DNA of 64,000 nt from Chitinophaga filiformis (GTDB taxonomy: Bacteria > Bacteroidota > Bacteroidia > Chitinophagales > Chitinophagaceae), in assembly GCF_023100805.1 (NCBI RefSeq), contig NZ_CP095855.1:5373001-5437000 (forward strand), in the 5' to 3' direction. The notes under the pieces are model-generated. The model saw only the letters and a list, made by a program, of their open reading frames with translations, was not told where the DNA came from and did not search any database. The first letter of the stretch is position 1. The number at the start of each line of letters is the position of its first letter. The translations under genes and the position numbers were made by a program. Positions 52,212 to 62,222 of this stretch are shown piece by piece.

Positions 52212-55200
52212 ATGAAGTCAACCAAAATTCGCCTTTACCTATTACTATTGTGGGGGCTTTTTTCCGTGCTGCTGAGCACAAATGCTATTGCGCAAACGGC
52301 AAAGATCAACGGCGCCGTTCTCAATCAGCGTACCGCTGCTCCCGTTCAGGGCGCAACAGTTACTGTAAAAAACACTAAACGCCTGGCAACAACAGATGAT
52401 GCCGGAAAATTTTCTATTGAGGCATCAGCCAACGATATACTTGTCATTAGTTCTGTGGGATATACCTCCCAGGAGCTGAAAGCGGGCGCCGGCAATGTAC
52501 AGGTGCAGCTGCAGGAATCCATCAGCCAGATGGAGGGAGTGATCGTTATCGGTTACGGTGTTCAGAAGAAAAAGCTGGTTACCGGCGCCAACCTCCAGGT
52601 AAAGGGCGACGATATCCAGAAGCAAAGTACCACAAATGCCTTACAGGCATTACAGGGACAGGCACCGGGGGTGCAGCTTACCTCCTATTCCGGCCAACCG
52701 GGTTCGGCCATGAATGTGATCATCCGCGGTAAAGGTACGATCGGTAACTTTTCTCCTTTATATGTTGTGGATGGCATTCAGACAGGAGATATCAGTTATC
52801 TCAATCCTGCAGACATCGAATCTATTGACGTGCTGAAAGACGCCGCATCTGCTGCCATCTATGGCTCGCAGGCGGCCAATGGGGTGATCCTTGTGACAAC
52901 AAGAACAGGAAAGAACAACCAGAAAGCGCAGGTTACACTCGATACGTACTACGGCTGGCAGAATGTTGCACACAAGGCCCAGCTGCTGAATGCGAAAGAA
53001 TATGCCATCCTGATGAATGAAGCAGCTGTCAACTCAGGTAAAGCGCCTTATTTCACTAATGATGTGATCAACAATCTGCCGGTAAACACCAACTGGATGG
53101 ACCAGATGTTCCAAAAAAATGTGCCTACCCAGAACTACGTATTAGGTGTACAGGGAGGCGGTGCAGGAAGCGCCTATTCGCTGTCATTAGGATATACCAA
53201 CCAGGGAGGAATTGTAGGCGGCTCCGCCATCTCCAATTATGAACGTTACACGCTCCGGATAAACTCAGAGCACTCCCTCTACCAGAATGTTGTTAAACTG
53301 GGTGAGCATCTGACATTCAACTACCTGAATACGCACGGCATTGGCGTTGGAGGTCAGTACAATAACTCATTGCGCGCTGCTTTCCAGGCTACTCCTTTCC
53401 TGCCGATGTATGATTCTACCGGCGACTTTTACGCCGGCGATAATTTAGGCTGGTACCCCGGGCACCCGGACAGGGCCTGGGACAATGCACAGGCGAATCC
53501 TTATGCGGTGATGTATTACAATAACCAGAACAGGAACAGCAGCCAGGGGCTGTTCGGGGATGTATACCTGCAAATAGAACCTGTTAAAGGCTTAAGGTAC
53601 CGCACCAGTCTCGGTTTGAATTACAACAGTAATCAGGGCCGTGGATATACCCCTGTGTATCATCTTTCCATCTTCTCATTCAACGATACCTCTAAGGTCA
53701 ACCAGTCAATGGGCATGAGTAAGACCATCCAGTTCGATAACTTATTAAGCTATGATTTCAATATTGCCGGGGGCCACAGTTTCAGCCTGATGGCCGGCAG
53801 CTCTGCCTTAAAAACCGATGGTTCCAACATGAGCGGGTATAACTGGGATCTGCGTGTGCCCGACTTACAGCATGCGTATCTCTCTGTTGCCCAGAATGTA
53901 AACCGTGGCGCTCCATATATGGGAGTAAGCGGAGGTCCTTTTCAGAGTGCGCTCGTTTCCTATTTCGGCCGCTTACAATATAACTTCCGGGAGAAATACC
54001 TGTTGAGCCTCACCTTCCGCGCCGACGGCTCATCCAATTTCGCACCTGAACATCGCTGGGGACACTTTCCTTCCGTATCGGCAGGATGGGTAGCTACAAG
54101 GGAAGGTTTCATGAGCAATGTACATGGCCTGGACTTCTTCAAGCTCCGTGGCAGCTGGGGACGTGTGGGCAACCAGAATGTGGCAGCATATCAATACCTC
54201 TCTCCTATCAGCTTTACAAACGCTGCCTATATATTCGGGCCTGCCGAAGGCGCCAGTACACAGGGCGCATATCCCAACCGCTTAGCCAATCCCAATGTTA
54301 AATGGGAAACTTCAGAGCAGGTGAACATCGGCTTCGATGCCACCCTCATACAACGGTTGAACGTCACTTTCGATTACTATGTCAAGAAGACTAAAGACTG
54401 GTTAATTACCGCCCCCATCCTGGCTACAGCGGGAGCAGATGCACCACTGATCAATGGCGGTGATGTAAAGAATACCGGTGTCGAACTGGCACTGTCCTAT
54501 CATAATACAATAGGCAGGTCCCTCAATTATTCAATCGGGTTGAACGGAGCCTACAACAAGAACCGGATCGGGAATATTCCTACCAACGATCATATCATTC
54601 ATGGTAATACCAATGTGCTGTATGCGAATGCCCTTGAGTTCTACAGGGCAGCAAACGGCCATCCAGTTGGCTATTTCTGGGGATTGAAGACCGATGGTAT
54701 TTTCCAGACCGAAGCGGAAGTTAATTCCTACGTCAACAAAGCCGGTGGACGCGTGCAGCCGAATGCACAACCCGGAGACGTACGATACGTAGACCTGAAT
54801 GGCGATGGTGTGATCGATGACAAAGATAAAACGCAGATTGGCGATCCAAACCCGCACTTTACGTTCGGTTTTAGCATCGGCCTTGACTACAAAGGATGGG
54901 ACTTCTCAGTACAGGCTTCCGGTGTTGCCGGCAACCAGATCGTTCAGTCATGGAGAAACCAGTCAGGCGCCAGAGACAATTATTCCGCCGCTATGCTGGA
55001 ACGCTGGCATGGACCAGGTTCGTCCAACAAATTGCCGAGAGTAACTGAAGACAACCGTAACTGGACGCAGTTCTCTGACCTCTACATTCATAAAGGAGAT
55101 TTCCTTCGTATCAACACCATTACACTCGGTTATGATTTTTCACAATTGGCGAAAAAGAGCTATCTGGGCAAAGTAAGGCTGTATGGCGCTGTGCTGAATG

Positions 55201-55331
55201 CATTCACATTCTCAAAGTATAACGGAATGGATCCTGAAGTAGGATACAACGAGGGATTTTCATCTGGTGTTGACCTGGGGTACTATCCAAGGCCAAGAAC
55301 AATGATGATCGGTGCAAACATTCGTTTTTAG
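52212..55331 (+). CDS. SusC/RagA-family TonB-dependent transporter of the PUL
   Basis: Outer-membrane TonB-dependent transporter of 1,039 residues. Signal peptide to about residue 28 (LLWGLFSVLLSTNAIAQ), a carboxypeptidase-regulatory-like domain (about 31-110; INGAVLNQRTAAPVQGATVT), TonB-box region GVIVIGYGVQKKKLVTGA, plug (about 115-235; LYVVDGIQTGDI, IESIDVLKDAASAAIYGSQAANGVI) and a barrel ending in an aromatic residue (IRF). There is no STN domain; regulation is by the HTCS. SusD follows after 11 bases. It should import oligosaccharides released outside the cell. Confidence 0.95.
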   Translation: MKSTKIRLYLLLLWGLFSVLLSTNAIAQTAKINGAVLNQRTAAPVQGATVTVKNTKRLATTDDAGKFSIEASANDILVISSVGYTSQELKAGAGNVQVQLQESISQMEGVIVIGYGVQKKKLVTGANLQVKGDDIQKQSTTNALQALQGQAPGVQLTSYSGQPGSAMNVIIRGKGTIGNFSPLYVVDGIQTGDISYLNPADIESIDVLKDAASAAIYGSQAANGVILVTTRTGKNNQKAQVTLDTYYGWQNVAHKAQLLNAKEYAILMNEAAVNSGKAPYFTNDVINNLPVNTNWMDQMFQKNVPTQNYVLGVQGGGAGSAYSLSLGYTNQGGIVGGSAISNYERYTLRINSEHSLYQNVVKLGEHLTFNYLNTHGIGVGGQYNNSLRAAFQATPFLPMYDSTGDFYAGDNLGWYPGHPDRAWDNAQANPYAVMYYNNQNRNSSQGLFGDVYLQIEPVKGLRYRTSLGLNYNSNQGRGYTPVYHLSIFSFNDTSKVNQSMGMSKTIQFDNLLSYDFNIAGGHSFSLMAGSSALKTDGSNMSGYNWDLRVPDLQHAYLSVAQNVNRGAPYMGVSGGPFQSALVSYFGRLQYNFREKYLLSLTFRADGSSNFAPEHRWGHFPSVSAGWVATREGFMSNVHGLDFFKLRGSWGRVGNQNVAAYQYLSPISFTNAAYIFGPAEGASTQGAYPNRLANPNVKWETSEQVNIGFDATLIQRLNVTFDYYVKKTKDWLITAPILATAGADAPLINGGDVKNTGVELALSYHNTIGRSLNYSIGLNGAYNKNRIGNIPTNDHIIHGNTNVLYANALEFYRAANGHPVGYFWGLKTDGIFQTEAEVNSYVNKAGGRVQPNAQPGDVRYVDLNGDGVIDDKDKTQIGDPNPHFTFGFSIGLDYKGWDFSVQASGVAGNQIVQSWRNQSGARDNYSAAMLERWHGPGSSNKLPRVTEDNRNWTQFSDLYIHKGDFLRINTITLGYDFSQLAKKSYLGKVRLYGAVLNAFTFSKYNGMDPEVGYNEGFSSGVDLGYYPRPRTMMIGANIRF

Positions 55332-55342
55332 TAAAAATTGAA

Positions 55343-56941
55343 ATGAAAATGAAGAATCTGAAATTATATATACCGCTCCTCGCATTGTTGTCATTGTTTG
55401 CGTGTAAGAAAAGCTTTCTTGACACAGAAGATGTGACAACCGCCACAGAGCAGAACTTTTATAAAACACCGGCAGATGCCTATAAAGCTTTGGTAGGCGT
55501 ATATGACGGCCTGCAACGCGTATGGGCCGGTGGCATCGCATTGCCTGTTGCAGCAGAGATCATGTCTGACAATTTATATGGCGGTGGCGGCGCTTCAGAC
55601 GGGCTCGGCCTCCAGATGGTAGACGAATTCGACAAGCTGAGGTCACCTTCCGATCAGACGCTATACGGCGACAACTGGGGCAACTATTATAAAGCGATAT
55701 ATCGTGCCAACATGCTGCTGACACATCTTGACCAGGTAAACTGGAAAGGAAAGGAAGACCTGCGTAACATCTATGAAGCAGAGACAAGGTTTATTCGTGC
55801 CTACTGCTATTTTGATATGGCAAGATTATGGGGGAATGTCCCTTTGATTACAAAACCTACAACTGATAACGTTCCCCAGGCCACTCCCGACAGTGTTTAC
55901 AGTCTCATTGCTGAAGACCTGAAGTTCGCTGCCGCAAATCTTCCCGCCACCAGTTATACTGCGCAGGAAGCTTCCACTCATGGAAGAGTGACAAAATGGG
56001 CAGCCGAATCCTTGCTGGGACGCGTATTCCTCTACTATACCGGCTATTATAATAAACCAGATCTGCTGGGCGCCGTTTCCAAAGCACAGGCCCTGGCTTA
56101 CCTGGAAGACGTGATCAGTAACGGCGGCTTTGGCCTGATCAGCAACTTTGCTGAACTCTGGCCTGCTGCATCGCTGAAAAACTATGCAGGAGAAGACAAT
56201 AAGGAAACCGTCTTTGCCATCAAGTATACGTATACAAGCGACTGGAATGGCAATGTTGACGGCAATCATTGGATGGTACTGTTAGGCATCCGCGTTCAGT
56301 CCATTTATCCCTATGGCCTTGGCTGGGGCGCTGGTACCGTTAATGCGAAGCTTTGGAACGCCTACCCCGCCGGCGACACCAGAAAGAGCGCTTCCATTAT
56401 ATCCATTGCTGATGAAGGCCTCGATTTCCAGAACAGGAAAGATCAGCGTGAGTACACAGGCTATTATGTGAAGAAGTATACTCCCATGGCAGATTCTGCC
56501 GGCAAAAGCCTTGCGGAAAAAATGGGAGGCACCAGCTTTATGATCAGCCAGTACGAAGATTATGTTTCTATCCGCTACGCCGACGTGCTCCTGATGGCGG
56601 CAGAATTGGGTTCGCCCAATGCCCAGCAATATTTTGATGCAGTACGTCAAAGGGCACTTGGCTCCGGCTTTGTTCAGATCCCTGTCAATCCCGCTAATAT
56701 CCTCAATGAAAGAAGGCTGGAATTTGCCGGTGAAGGGATCCGTTACTGGGACCTGCTGCGCCAGGGAGTAAATGTGGCAGCTTCCGCCATAGCGGAATCG
56801 GTGACACTTGAAAGCGGCGGCGTCAATGTAACAAAGACCATCAGCGCCTCCCAGATAACTGCAACAAAGGGACTATCGCAGATACCTTACTCACAGATCA
56901 CTTTATCCAATGGGACGCTGAAACAAAATGAAGGATGGTAA
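55343..56941 (+). CDS. SusD/RagB-family glycan-binding lipoprotein of the PUL
   Basis: The 532-residue lipoprotein has a lipobox LLSLFACKKSF, a SusD core with EAETRFIRAYCYFDMARLWGNVPLI helices and the C-terminal signature ERRLEFAGEGIRYWDLLRQG. It pairs with the SusC encoded directly upstream. SusD proteins present the polysaccharide fragment to the transporter. Length is normal for the family. It ends ATLKQNEGW-like (NGTLKQNEGW), the usual Trp finish. Confidence 0.95.
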   Translation: MKMKNLKLYIPLLALLSLFACKKSFLDTEDVTTATEQNFYKTPADAYKALVGVYDGLQRVWAGGIALPVAAEIMSDNLYGGGGASDGLGLQMVDEFDKLRSPSDQTLYGDNWGNYYKAIYRANMLLTHLDQVNWKGKEDLRNIYEAETRFIRAYCYFDMARLWGNVPLITKPTTDNVPQATPDSVYSLIAEDLKFAAANLPATSYTAQEASTHGRVTKWAAESLLGRVFLYYTGYYNKPDLLGAVSKAQALAYLEDVISNGGFGLISNFAELWPAASLKNYAGEDNKETVFAIKYTYTSDWNGNVDGNHWMVLLGIRVQSIYPYGLGWGAGTVNAKLWNAYPAGDTRKSASIISIADEGLDFQNRKDQREYTGYYVKKYTPMADSAGKSLAEKMGGTSFMISQYEDYVSIRYADVLLMAAELGSPNAQQYFDAVRQRALGSGFVQIPVNPANILNERRLEFAGEGIRYWDLLRQGVNVAASAIAESVTLESGGVNVTKTISASQITATKGLSQIPYSQITLSNGTLKQNEGW

Positions 56942-56993
56942 GAACAGTATCCGTTTTTTAGAGGGACAATGAAAACATTTAAAATATCTACCG

Positions 56994-57848
56994 ATGAAAT
57001 TCATTAAATATATAGCGCTGTTGATTTTTCCTGCGCTGTTCTATATAGTAGCCTGCACAAAACAAGACTATCACCTGCCTGATATGCCTGACAAATCCAC
57101 CATCAACATGGAAGTGAAACAGGACCTGACAGTCGATCCGGGGGGCAATACCATATATCTGATCAACCACACAGACCAGATAGAGCCGCTGTGGGACTTT
57201 GGCACAGGCAAATCGTCCAGGCAGACAGATACGATACATTTTGCCTTTACGGGCGACTATATCATTAAACGCAGCGCGGTTACCGGCGGAGGCCTGGTGT
57301 ACCTGGATTCAGTGCTTGTTCATGTAACGAAAGACAACCTTAATTATGTAAACGATCCTTTCTGGAACATGCTGTCGGGAGGACCCGGGCAGGAAAAGAC
57401 CTGGGTACTCGATATGACGGCCCAGGCATTTGACGGGCCTTTGTTCTTCTATGGTACTGATAATGGTTGGGGAGGTGCATGTACCAAACCGGGAGGCGAT
57501 TGCTGGAACTGGAATCCGAAATATGCCGACAATAAATGGCTGTTACCCGACGGAGACTATGGTACCATGACCTTCAGCCTGAAAGGTGGTCCGTTTGTTA
57601 AGGTGACGCACGCCATGATACCCGAGAGAGGCACCGAAAATGGTACTTATTATCTCGATGTCAACACGAAAAAGCTTACCATATCCGGCGCTACACCGCT
57701 TCATGATGCATCCCGCGATGGATGTGTTGGCGCATGGGGAAACATTAAGTTGCTGTCATTGACAGAAAACGCGATGCAGTTCGCAGTATTGAGAACATCC
57801 TGCGACGGCCCCTGCCTGTTAGTATATAATTACGTTAAAAAACCATAA
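56994..57848 (+). CDS. Surface lipoprotein of the PUL, PKD-like, unassigned glycan-binding role
   Basis: The 284-residue lipoprotein (lipobox YIVACTKQDY, Cys about 21) has an N-terminal PKD-like sandwich (about 35-110; PGGNTIYLINHTDQIEPLWDFGTGKSSRQTDTI, an altered WDFGDG core, and FAFTGDYIIKRSAV). A C-terminal half follows, rich in Trp and Gly (about 125-280; NGWGGACTKPGGDCWNWNPKY, LPDGDYGTMTFSL, DGCVGAWGNIKLLSL). It takes the position of SusE/SusF-type surface glycan-binding proteins, between SusD and the enzyme. The aromatic segments could form the binding site. No enzyme motif is seen. It is 52 bases after SusD. Confidence 0.8.
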   Translation: MKFIKYIALLIFPALFYIVACTKQDYHLPDMPDKSTINMEVKQDLTVDPGGNTIYLINHTDQIEPLWDFGTGKSSRQTDTIHFAFTGDYIIKRSAVTGGGLVYLDSVLVHVTKDNLNYVNDPFWNMLSGGPGQEKTWVLDMTAQAFDGPLFFYGTDNGWGGACTKPGGDCWNWNPKYADNKWLLPDGDYGTMTFSLKGGPFVKVTHAMIPERGTENGTYYLDVNTKKLTISGATPLHDASRDGCVGAWGNIKLLSLTENAMQFAVLRTSCDGPCLLVYNYVKKP

Positions 57849-58131
57849 CCTGTTCAGGAATGAATGGCTGGCTTGCACTGGCTAAAAGAGCTACAGTGTA
57901 AGCCACATTCCTGCAACAAAAGCATGCTGTATGGTTCGCTGATAATGGCGTTAGGCTTTAGCATCATCAACAAGGCCAATAATGCTGTAGGAGATCAGGA
58001 AACAATGAATGCCTCTTACAGGGCCTTGCAATAGAAGATATACATATGCAGCCGCTTGCTGCAGGTCCTGGCCTTGCTTTAAATGTAGGGCCGGGATTTA
58101 TTGTAATAACAGAGAAATAGCCTGGTAAAGA

Positions 58132-59727
58132 ATGAAAAAAACTAGTATTGTCTTATTAGCACTTACTTATCTTACAGCAAGTTTTACTTTCGCCCAGAAC
58201 AAAACCGGCAAGAAAGCTGAAACAGCGGAAAGAACGATCAATATTGACTTTCGTCAGCAAAAGGGCCCCTTGAACACGATGTTCAAAGAATGTGTAGGCG
58301 CAGGCAGGGCCAATGAAGGCCTTAGGGCCGACTGGCAACAGCAACTGGCTTATGTAAAAAAAGAATGTGGGTTCCGGTATATACGGATGCATGGCCTTTT
58401 AACCGACGACATGGCCGTTTATAAAGAAGATAAAAATGGTAACCCGGAATATAATTTCATGTATATCGATGTACTGTTCGATTTCCTGCAAAGCATCGGT
58501 ATGAAACCATTCGTTGAACTGGGATTCATGCCCGGATCACTTGCCAGCGGCAATGAAACCATTTTCTGGTGGAGAGGCAATGTAACACCGCCGAAGGACT
58601 ATGATAAATGGTCCGCCCTGATCCGCGCCCTCGCACAGCATTTTACCGAACGTTACGGCACTGATGAAGTAAAGACCTGGTATTTTGAAGTCTGGAACGA
58701 ACCAAACCTTTCGCCCGGATTCTGGTCAGGTACACAGCAGGATTATTTTAAGTTGTACCAATACACGGCGCAGGCTATCAAAAAGGTAAATAAGGACTAT
58801 CGTGTGGGTGGCCCTGCCACTGCCGGCGCGGCCTGGGAAAGTGAATTGATTGATTACTGCCATCAGCATAAGGTAGCAATAGATTTTATAAGCACCCACG
58901 CCTATGGCGTAAAACAGGGCTATCTGGATGAATTTGGCAATGCCGGTACAGTGCTCGACAAAAATCCCATGAGTGTAAGCGGCGACGTACTTCAGTCACG
59001 CAAAGAGATCGCTGCTTCTCCCATCCCGGACCTTGAACTGCACTATACCGAATGGAGCGCATCCTACACACCCTCCGATCCTATTCACGACAGCTATCAC
59101 GAAGCCGCATATGTGCTGCAAAAACTGAAGCAGGTGGGCGATGCCGCCAATTCTATGTCGTATTGGGTGTTCACTGACATTTTCGAAGAGGCCGGGCCCA
59201 GGTTCACACCTTTTCACGGTGGATTTGGTATGTTGAACATCCAGGGGATCAATAAACCGGTATTTTATGCCTACCAGTTCCTGAACCGGCTGGGAAATGT
59301 TGAACTGGTGAATAAGGACTCCGCTTCCTGGGCCTGCAAAGACGCATCCGGCAATACACAGATACTGGCCTGGGATTTCACGAACACCCATCCCGGCGAT
59401 TCAGTGCATAACCAAAATTATTATATCCGCGACCTGCCATCGAAACCGAAAGGGAAACTAAAAGTTAACCTCTCCAATGTTCCTGATGGTATGTATGCGC
59501 TTGAAGTGTACAAAGTGGGTTACCGGAGCAATGATGCGTATTCCGATTATTTACTGATGGGCAAACCTTCGCAGCTTAACAGGCAACAGGTGGAGCAGAT
59601 AAAAAAACAAAACGACGGATCTCCCTTGTCCCGGGAGATCATTACCATAAAGAACGGTCTTCCTTTCTCAAAAGAGCTGGACATCCGGGAAAACGACGTT
59701 TTCTTTCTCGAGCTGAAGGCCCTCTGA
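58132..59727 (+). CDS. Glycoside hydrolase family 39-type enzyme
   Basis: The 531-residue exported enzyme (signal peptide to about 21) has a (beta/alpha)8 barrel of clan A. The acid/base Glu stands in EVWNEPNLSPGFW (E190) and the nucleophile Glu in LELHYTEWSAS (E307); a small C-terminal beta-sandwich (about 390-531) follows, as in GH39 beta-xylosidases. GH39 members cleave beta-xylosides, alpha-L-iduronides or, in some Gram-negatives, exopolysaccharide bonds. As the only enzyme of this PUL it suggests a xylan-like or mixed-linkage glycan, not determined here. The signal has no lipobox, so it is probably periplasmic. Confidence 0.9.
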   Translation: MKKTSIVLLALTYLTASFTFAQNKTGKKAETAERTINIDFRQQKGPLNTMFKECVGAGRANEGLRADWQQQLAYVKKECGFRYIRMHGLLTDDMAVYKEDKNGNPEYNFMYIDVLFDFLQSIGMKPFVELGFMPGSLASGNETIFWWRGNVTPPKDYDKWSALIRALAQHFTERYGTDEVKTWYFEVWNEPNLSPGFWSGTQQDYFKLYQYTAQAIKKVNKDYRVGGPATAGAAWESELIDYCHQHKVAIDFISTHAYGVKQGYLDEFGNAGTVLDKNPMSVSGDVLQSRKEIAASPIPDLELHYTEWSASYTPSDPIHDSYHEAAYVLQKLKQVGDAANSMSYWVFTDIFEEAGPRFTPFHGGFGMLNIQGINKPVFYAYQFLNRLGNVELVNKDSASWACKDASGNTQILAWDFTNTHPGDSVHNQNYYIRDLPSKPKGKLKVNLSNVPDGMYALEVYKVGYRSNDAYSDYLLMGKPSQLNRQQVEQIKKQNDGSPLSREIITIKNGLPFSKELDIRENDVFFLELKAL

Positions 59728-60196
59728 TATACCTGGTTCAAACAGGTAGTGCGGGCTCACCAAAGTCATTGAGCAGGAAGATCCAGGCTTCCTGTCCGCA
59801 AGAGACGGCAATGGTCACAAAGACGATTGCCGTCTTTTTATACATGATGACAGGTATGCGCAACGCTTTCAACCGTATATAACCTGTCCTTCCCGGTATG
59901 ATGAGGCAATACAGATCTCCGGCCTCATGAGCCATTCCACTATGCCGCCTTACCTGCGGTCACTGACAATCTCTGCATTCATTAGCCTGACATTGCATGC
60001 CCCAACAGATCCTTCTTTTGTAGTTTAAAATAGACGATCAGGTCTTGCCGGTGTGACTTATAACCTCACTTTATACCCGGCTCAAACAGCATCTCCCCTG
60101 TATACCGGGAACCGGCACATTTTTCGGCTTAACCTGATTACTGTGCGCTGATCTTGTGTACAGTCCGCAAAATATTGTCAACATTAAAAGACGCTT
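59728..60196. other. Intergenic region after the PUL
   Basis: 469 bases containing the terminator at 59803-59840. A minus-strand frame (59738-59935) spans this hairpin and was not accepted as a gene. No other element stands out. Confidence 0.5.
59803..59840 (+). terminator. Terminator of the PUL
   Basis: AGACGGCAAT (59803-59812) and ATTGCCGTCT (59826-59835) form a 10-bp stem with a 13-base loop and are followed by a run of T. It is 76 bases beyond the GH39 stop. Confidence 0.8.
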
Positions 60197-61351
60197 ATGC
60201 TTGCAATGAATTACAGGGGGCCGTTCAGGGTTCGTGCAGAACAAAAACCGGAGCCGGAAATATTGCACCCCGAAGATGCGATAGTGCGCGTATTACGCTC
60301 ATGTATATGTGGATCAGATCTTCACCTGTATCATGGGCTTGTACCCGATACACGTGTAGGTTCGACATTCGGACATGAGTTTATTGGCATTGTGGAAGTT
60401 GTCGGACCGGGGGTACAAAAACTCAAGGTCGGCGACAAAGTACTGGTCCCCTTTAACATTGCCTGTGGCAAATGTGCTTTCTGTAAACAGGAGTTATATG
60501 GCAACTGCCATGAGTCCAACCCTGAGGCCACCGCTGTGGGCGGCATCTACGGTTATTCTCATACCGCCGGCGGCTTTGATGGCGGACAGGCGGAATATGT
60601 ACGTGTACCTTATGCTGATGTAGGGCCGGTGGTCATTCCGGAAGATATGCATGCTGACGATGCAGTGTTACTGACAGACGTTGTTCCTACCGGTTACCAG
60701 GCCGCCGAAATGGGAGGCATTAAGAAGGGTGATACTGTAGTAGTGTTCGGGGCCGGACCGGTAGGAATTATGGCAGCAAAATGCGCATGGCTCTTTGGCG
60801 CCGGCAGGGTCATCGTCATTGACCACCTGGAATATCGCCTGGACTTCGTCCGGCAATACGCACAATGCGAAGCATATAACTTCCGCTCGATGGAAGACCC
60901 GGTAATTTTCCTCAAAAGAGCAACAGACTGGTTTGGCGCAGATGTTTGTATTGACGCCGTCGGTGGTGATGCTGCAGGCAACGCCATGCAAACAATTACA
61001 GGAAGGAAAATGATGTTGCAGGCCGGCTCCGCCACTGCCCTGCACTGGGCCATCAACTCCGTGAAAAAAGGCGGTATCGTCTCAATTGTAGGGGTATATG
61101 GGCCAACAGACAACCTGATACCCATCGGCAATGTGGTGAACAAAGGCATCACCATACGTGCAAACCAGGCTTCCGTAAAACGCCTCCTGCCCCGCCTTAT
61201 CGAGCATGTCAGGTCGGGATACATTGATCCGAAGGCGATCATTTCACATCGTATACCGCTGGAGGAAGTAGCCGATGCTTATCACATCTTTTCAGCAAAG
61301 CTGGACGACTGTATTAAACCAATTCTTATTCCACCGTCAGCAAGACAATAA
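60197..61351 (+). CDS. Zinc-dependent alcohol dehydrogenase (MDR family)
   Basis: The 384-residue protein is a classical zinc MDR: catalytic-zinc Cys38 in SCICGSDLHLYHG and His60-Glu61 in FGHEFIG. The structural-zinc cysteines are C90, C93, C96 and C104 (IACGKCAFCKQELYGNCH). A Rossmann motif VVFGAGPVGIMAA follows, then an Asp after strand two (VIDHLEYR), which favours NAD. Overall length and the long C-terminal part with GSATALHWAINSVKKGG match glutathione-independent formaldehyde dehydrogenase-like proteins. The start MLAMNYRG may be three codons downstream (60206). A small gene with a C-terminal membrane tail follows after 10 bases, so both are probably one transcript. Confidence 0.9.
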   Translation: MLAMNYRGPFRVRAEQKPEPEILHPEDAIVRVLRSCICGSDLHLYHGLVPDTRVGSTFGHEFIGIVEVVGPGVQKLKVGDKVLVPFNIACGKCAFCKQELYGNCHESNPEATAVGGIYGYSHTAGGFDGGQAEYVRVPYADVGPVVIPEDMHADDAVLLTDVVPTGYQAAEMGGIKKGDTVVVFGAGPVGIMAAKCAWLFGAGRVIVIDHLEYRLDFVRQYAQCEAYNFRSMEDPVIFLKRATDWFGADVCIDAVGGDAAGNAMQTITGRKMMLQAGSATALHWAINSVKKGGIVSIVGVYGPTDNLIPIGNVVNKGITIRANQASVKRLLPRLIEHVRSGYIDPKAIISHRIPLEEVADAYHIFSAKLDDCIKPILIPPSARQ

Positions 61352-61361
61352 ATTGTAAGTT

Positions 61362-61853
61362 ATGGATCTGGAGAACAAGTTTTCGCATATAAAGGGCTGG
61401 GGAGTAGATGCAGACCCTAAGAACGAGCCCACCTACCCCATAAAGAAATATACGGGGGATGATCACGAACGATTGAACTGGGAACGACCGGCGCTGCAAC
61501 CGCTTACCGTAGAGGTGCTTCACTCCAACGAACGTCCGGGATTAAGTGCAGTTTATGGCACCTCCGTACCTCCATCGGGCTTAAGTGGCAATATCAGGCG
61601 GTTTGCATTTAAATACAGCGAATCCAGTTATGGTCACTGGCTTCCATTACTAGTGGCCGACCGGGTGAATGTCATAGAGGGGATCGTTGACGATATCAAA
61701 AAAGGTCATATACCCAATATTTTTGCAGAAAAAGGCTGGAAAGCGGAGTGGAAATATAACCGTGCAGGTATGATCAGGAAAATTGCCCTGACAGCATTGG
61801 CTACCGCTGCCCTTGTGATGTTATGCCGAAAGTCAAAAGCCGCTAAACGCTGA
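61362..61853 (+). CDS. Conserved protein with C-terminal membrane segment, unknown function
   Basis: The 163-residue product has a soluble N-terminal part with many Trp, Pro and Tyr residues (KGWGVDADPKNEPTYPIKKY, LSGNIRRFAFKYSESSYGHW) and one C-terminal hydrophobic helix (ALTALATAALVMLCRK) ending in a basic tail. The absence of a signal peptide suggests a tail-anchored inner-membrane protein. It follows the alcohol dehydrogenase after 10 bases, and I recall homologues being coupled to such dehydrogenases in Bacteroidota, but the role is unknown. A possible partner or membrane tether for the dehydrogenase. Confidence 0.75.
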   Translation: MDLENKFSHIKGWGVDADPKNEPTYPIKKYTGDDHERLNWERPALQPLTVEVLHSNERPGLSAVYGTSVPPSGLSGNIRRFAFKYSESSYGHWLPLLVADRVNVIEGIVDDIKKGHIPNIFAEKGWKAEWKYNRAGMIRKIALTALATAALVMLCRKSKAAKR

Positions 61854-62222
61854 CTATCAGCGGAAAGAGGCTGTCCTCAGCAGCAATGAGCAGCCTCTTT
61901 TCGTTCATACCATCCCGGTATCGGCTTCATGTAAGACCACCAGGGGCCTTTGATTTATCAAGACATTCTCTGCAAAGCAAGGATCCGCATTGTGTACAGG
62001 AACGCGGATATTCCTGATTTCCAGCATTGTAATTAATTCCCAAAAACTTAACCCCCGCTTTGGCAGTTATCTTGTTTTAATATTATCACATATAACATAT
62101 ATTTATACTTCAAGGGAACAATCCCCCGTTGACCTATGCCTAGAAATAACAGAAGCGTTCGACCAACGCTGCAAACTGCTTTGTGCGTAATCCAGCCAGC
62201 CATACTGACACCTGTACGCTTT
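61854..62222. other. Intergenic region before the SprB-repeat gene
   Basis: 369 bases holding the terminator at 61864-61902. The last part is AT-rich and probably contains the promoter of the surface-protein gene, without an exact -7 consensus. An in-frame ATG at 62136 lies in this region. Confidence 0.45.
61864..61902 (+). terminator. Terminator after the dehydrogenase operon
   Basis: AAAGAGGCTG (61864-61873) and CAGCCTCTTT (61891-61900) form a perfect 10-bp stem with a 17-base loop that also contains partial pairing, followed by TTCGTT. It lies 10 bases after the stop. Confidence 0.8.

Noticed and set aside
57900..58100. Two short overlapping frames after the PUL lipoprotein
   Set aside because: Both read somewhat protein-like (for example LIMALGFSIINKANNAVG) but conflict in frame, are under 45 codons and have no family.
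59738..59935. 65-codon minus-strand frame with hydrophobic middle
   Set aside because: It spans a strong terminator hairpin of the PUL and has no conserved motif.
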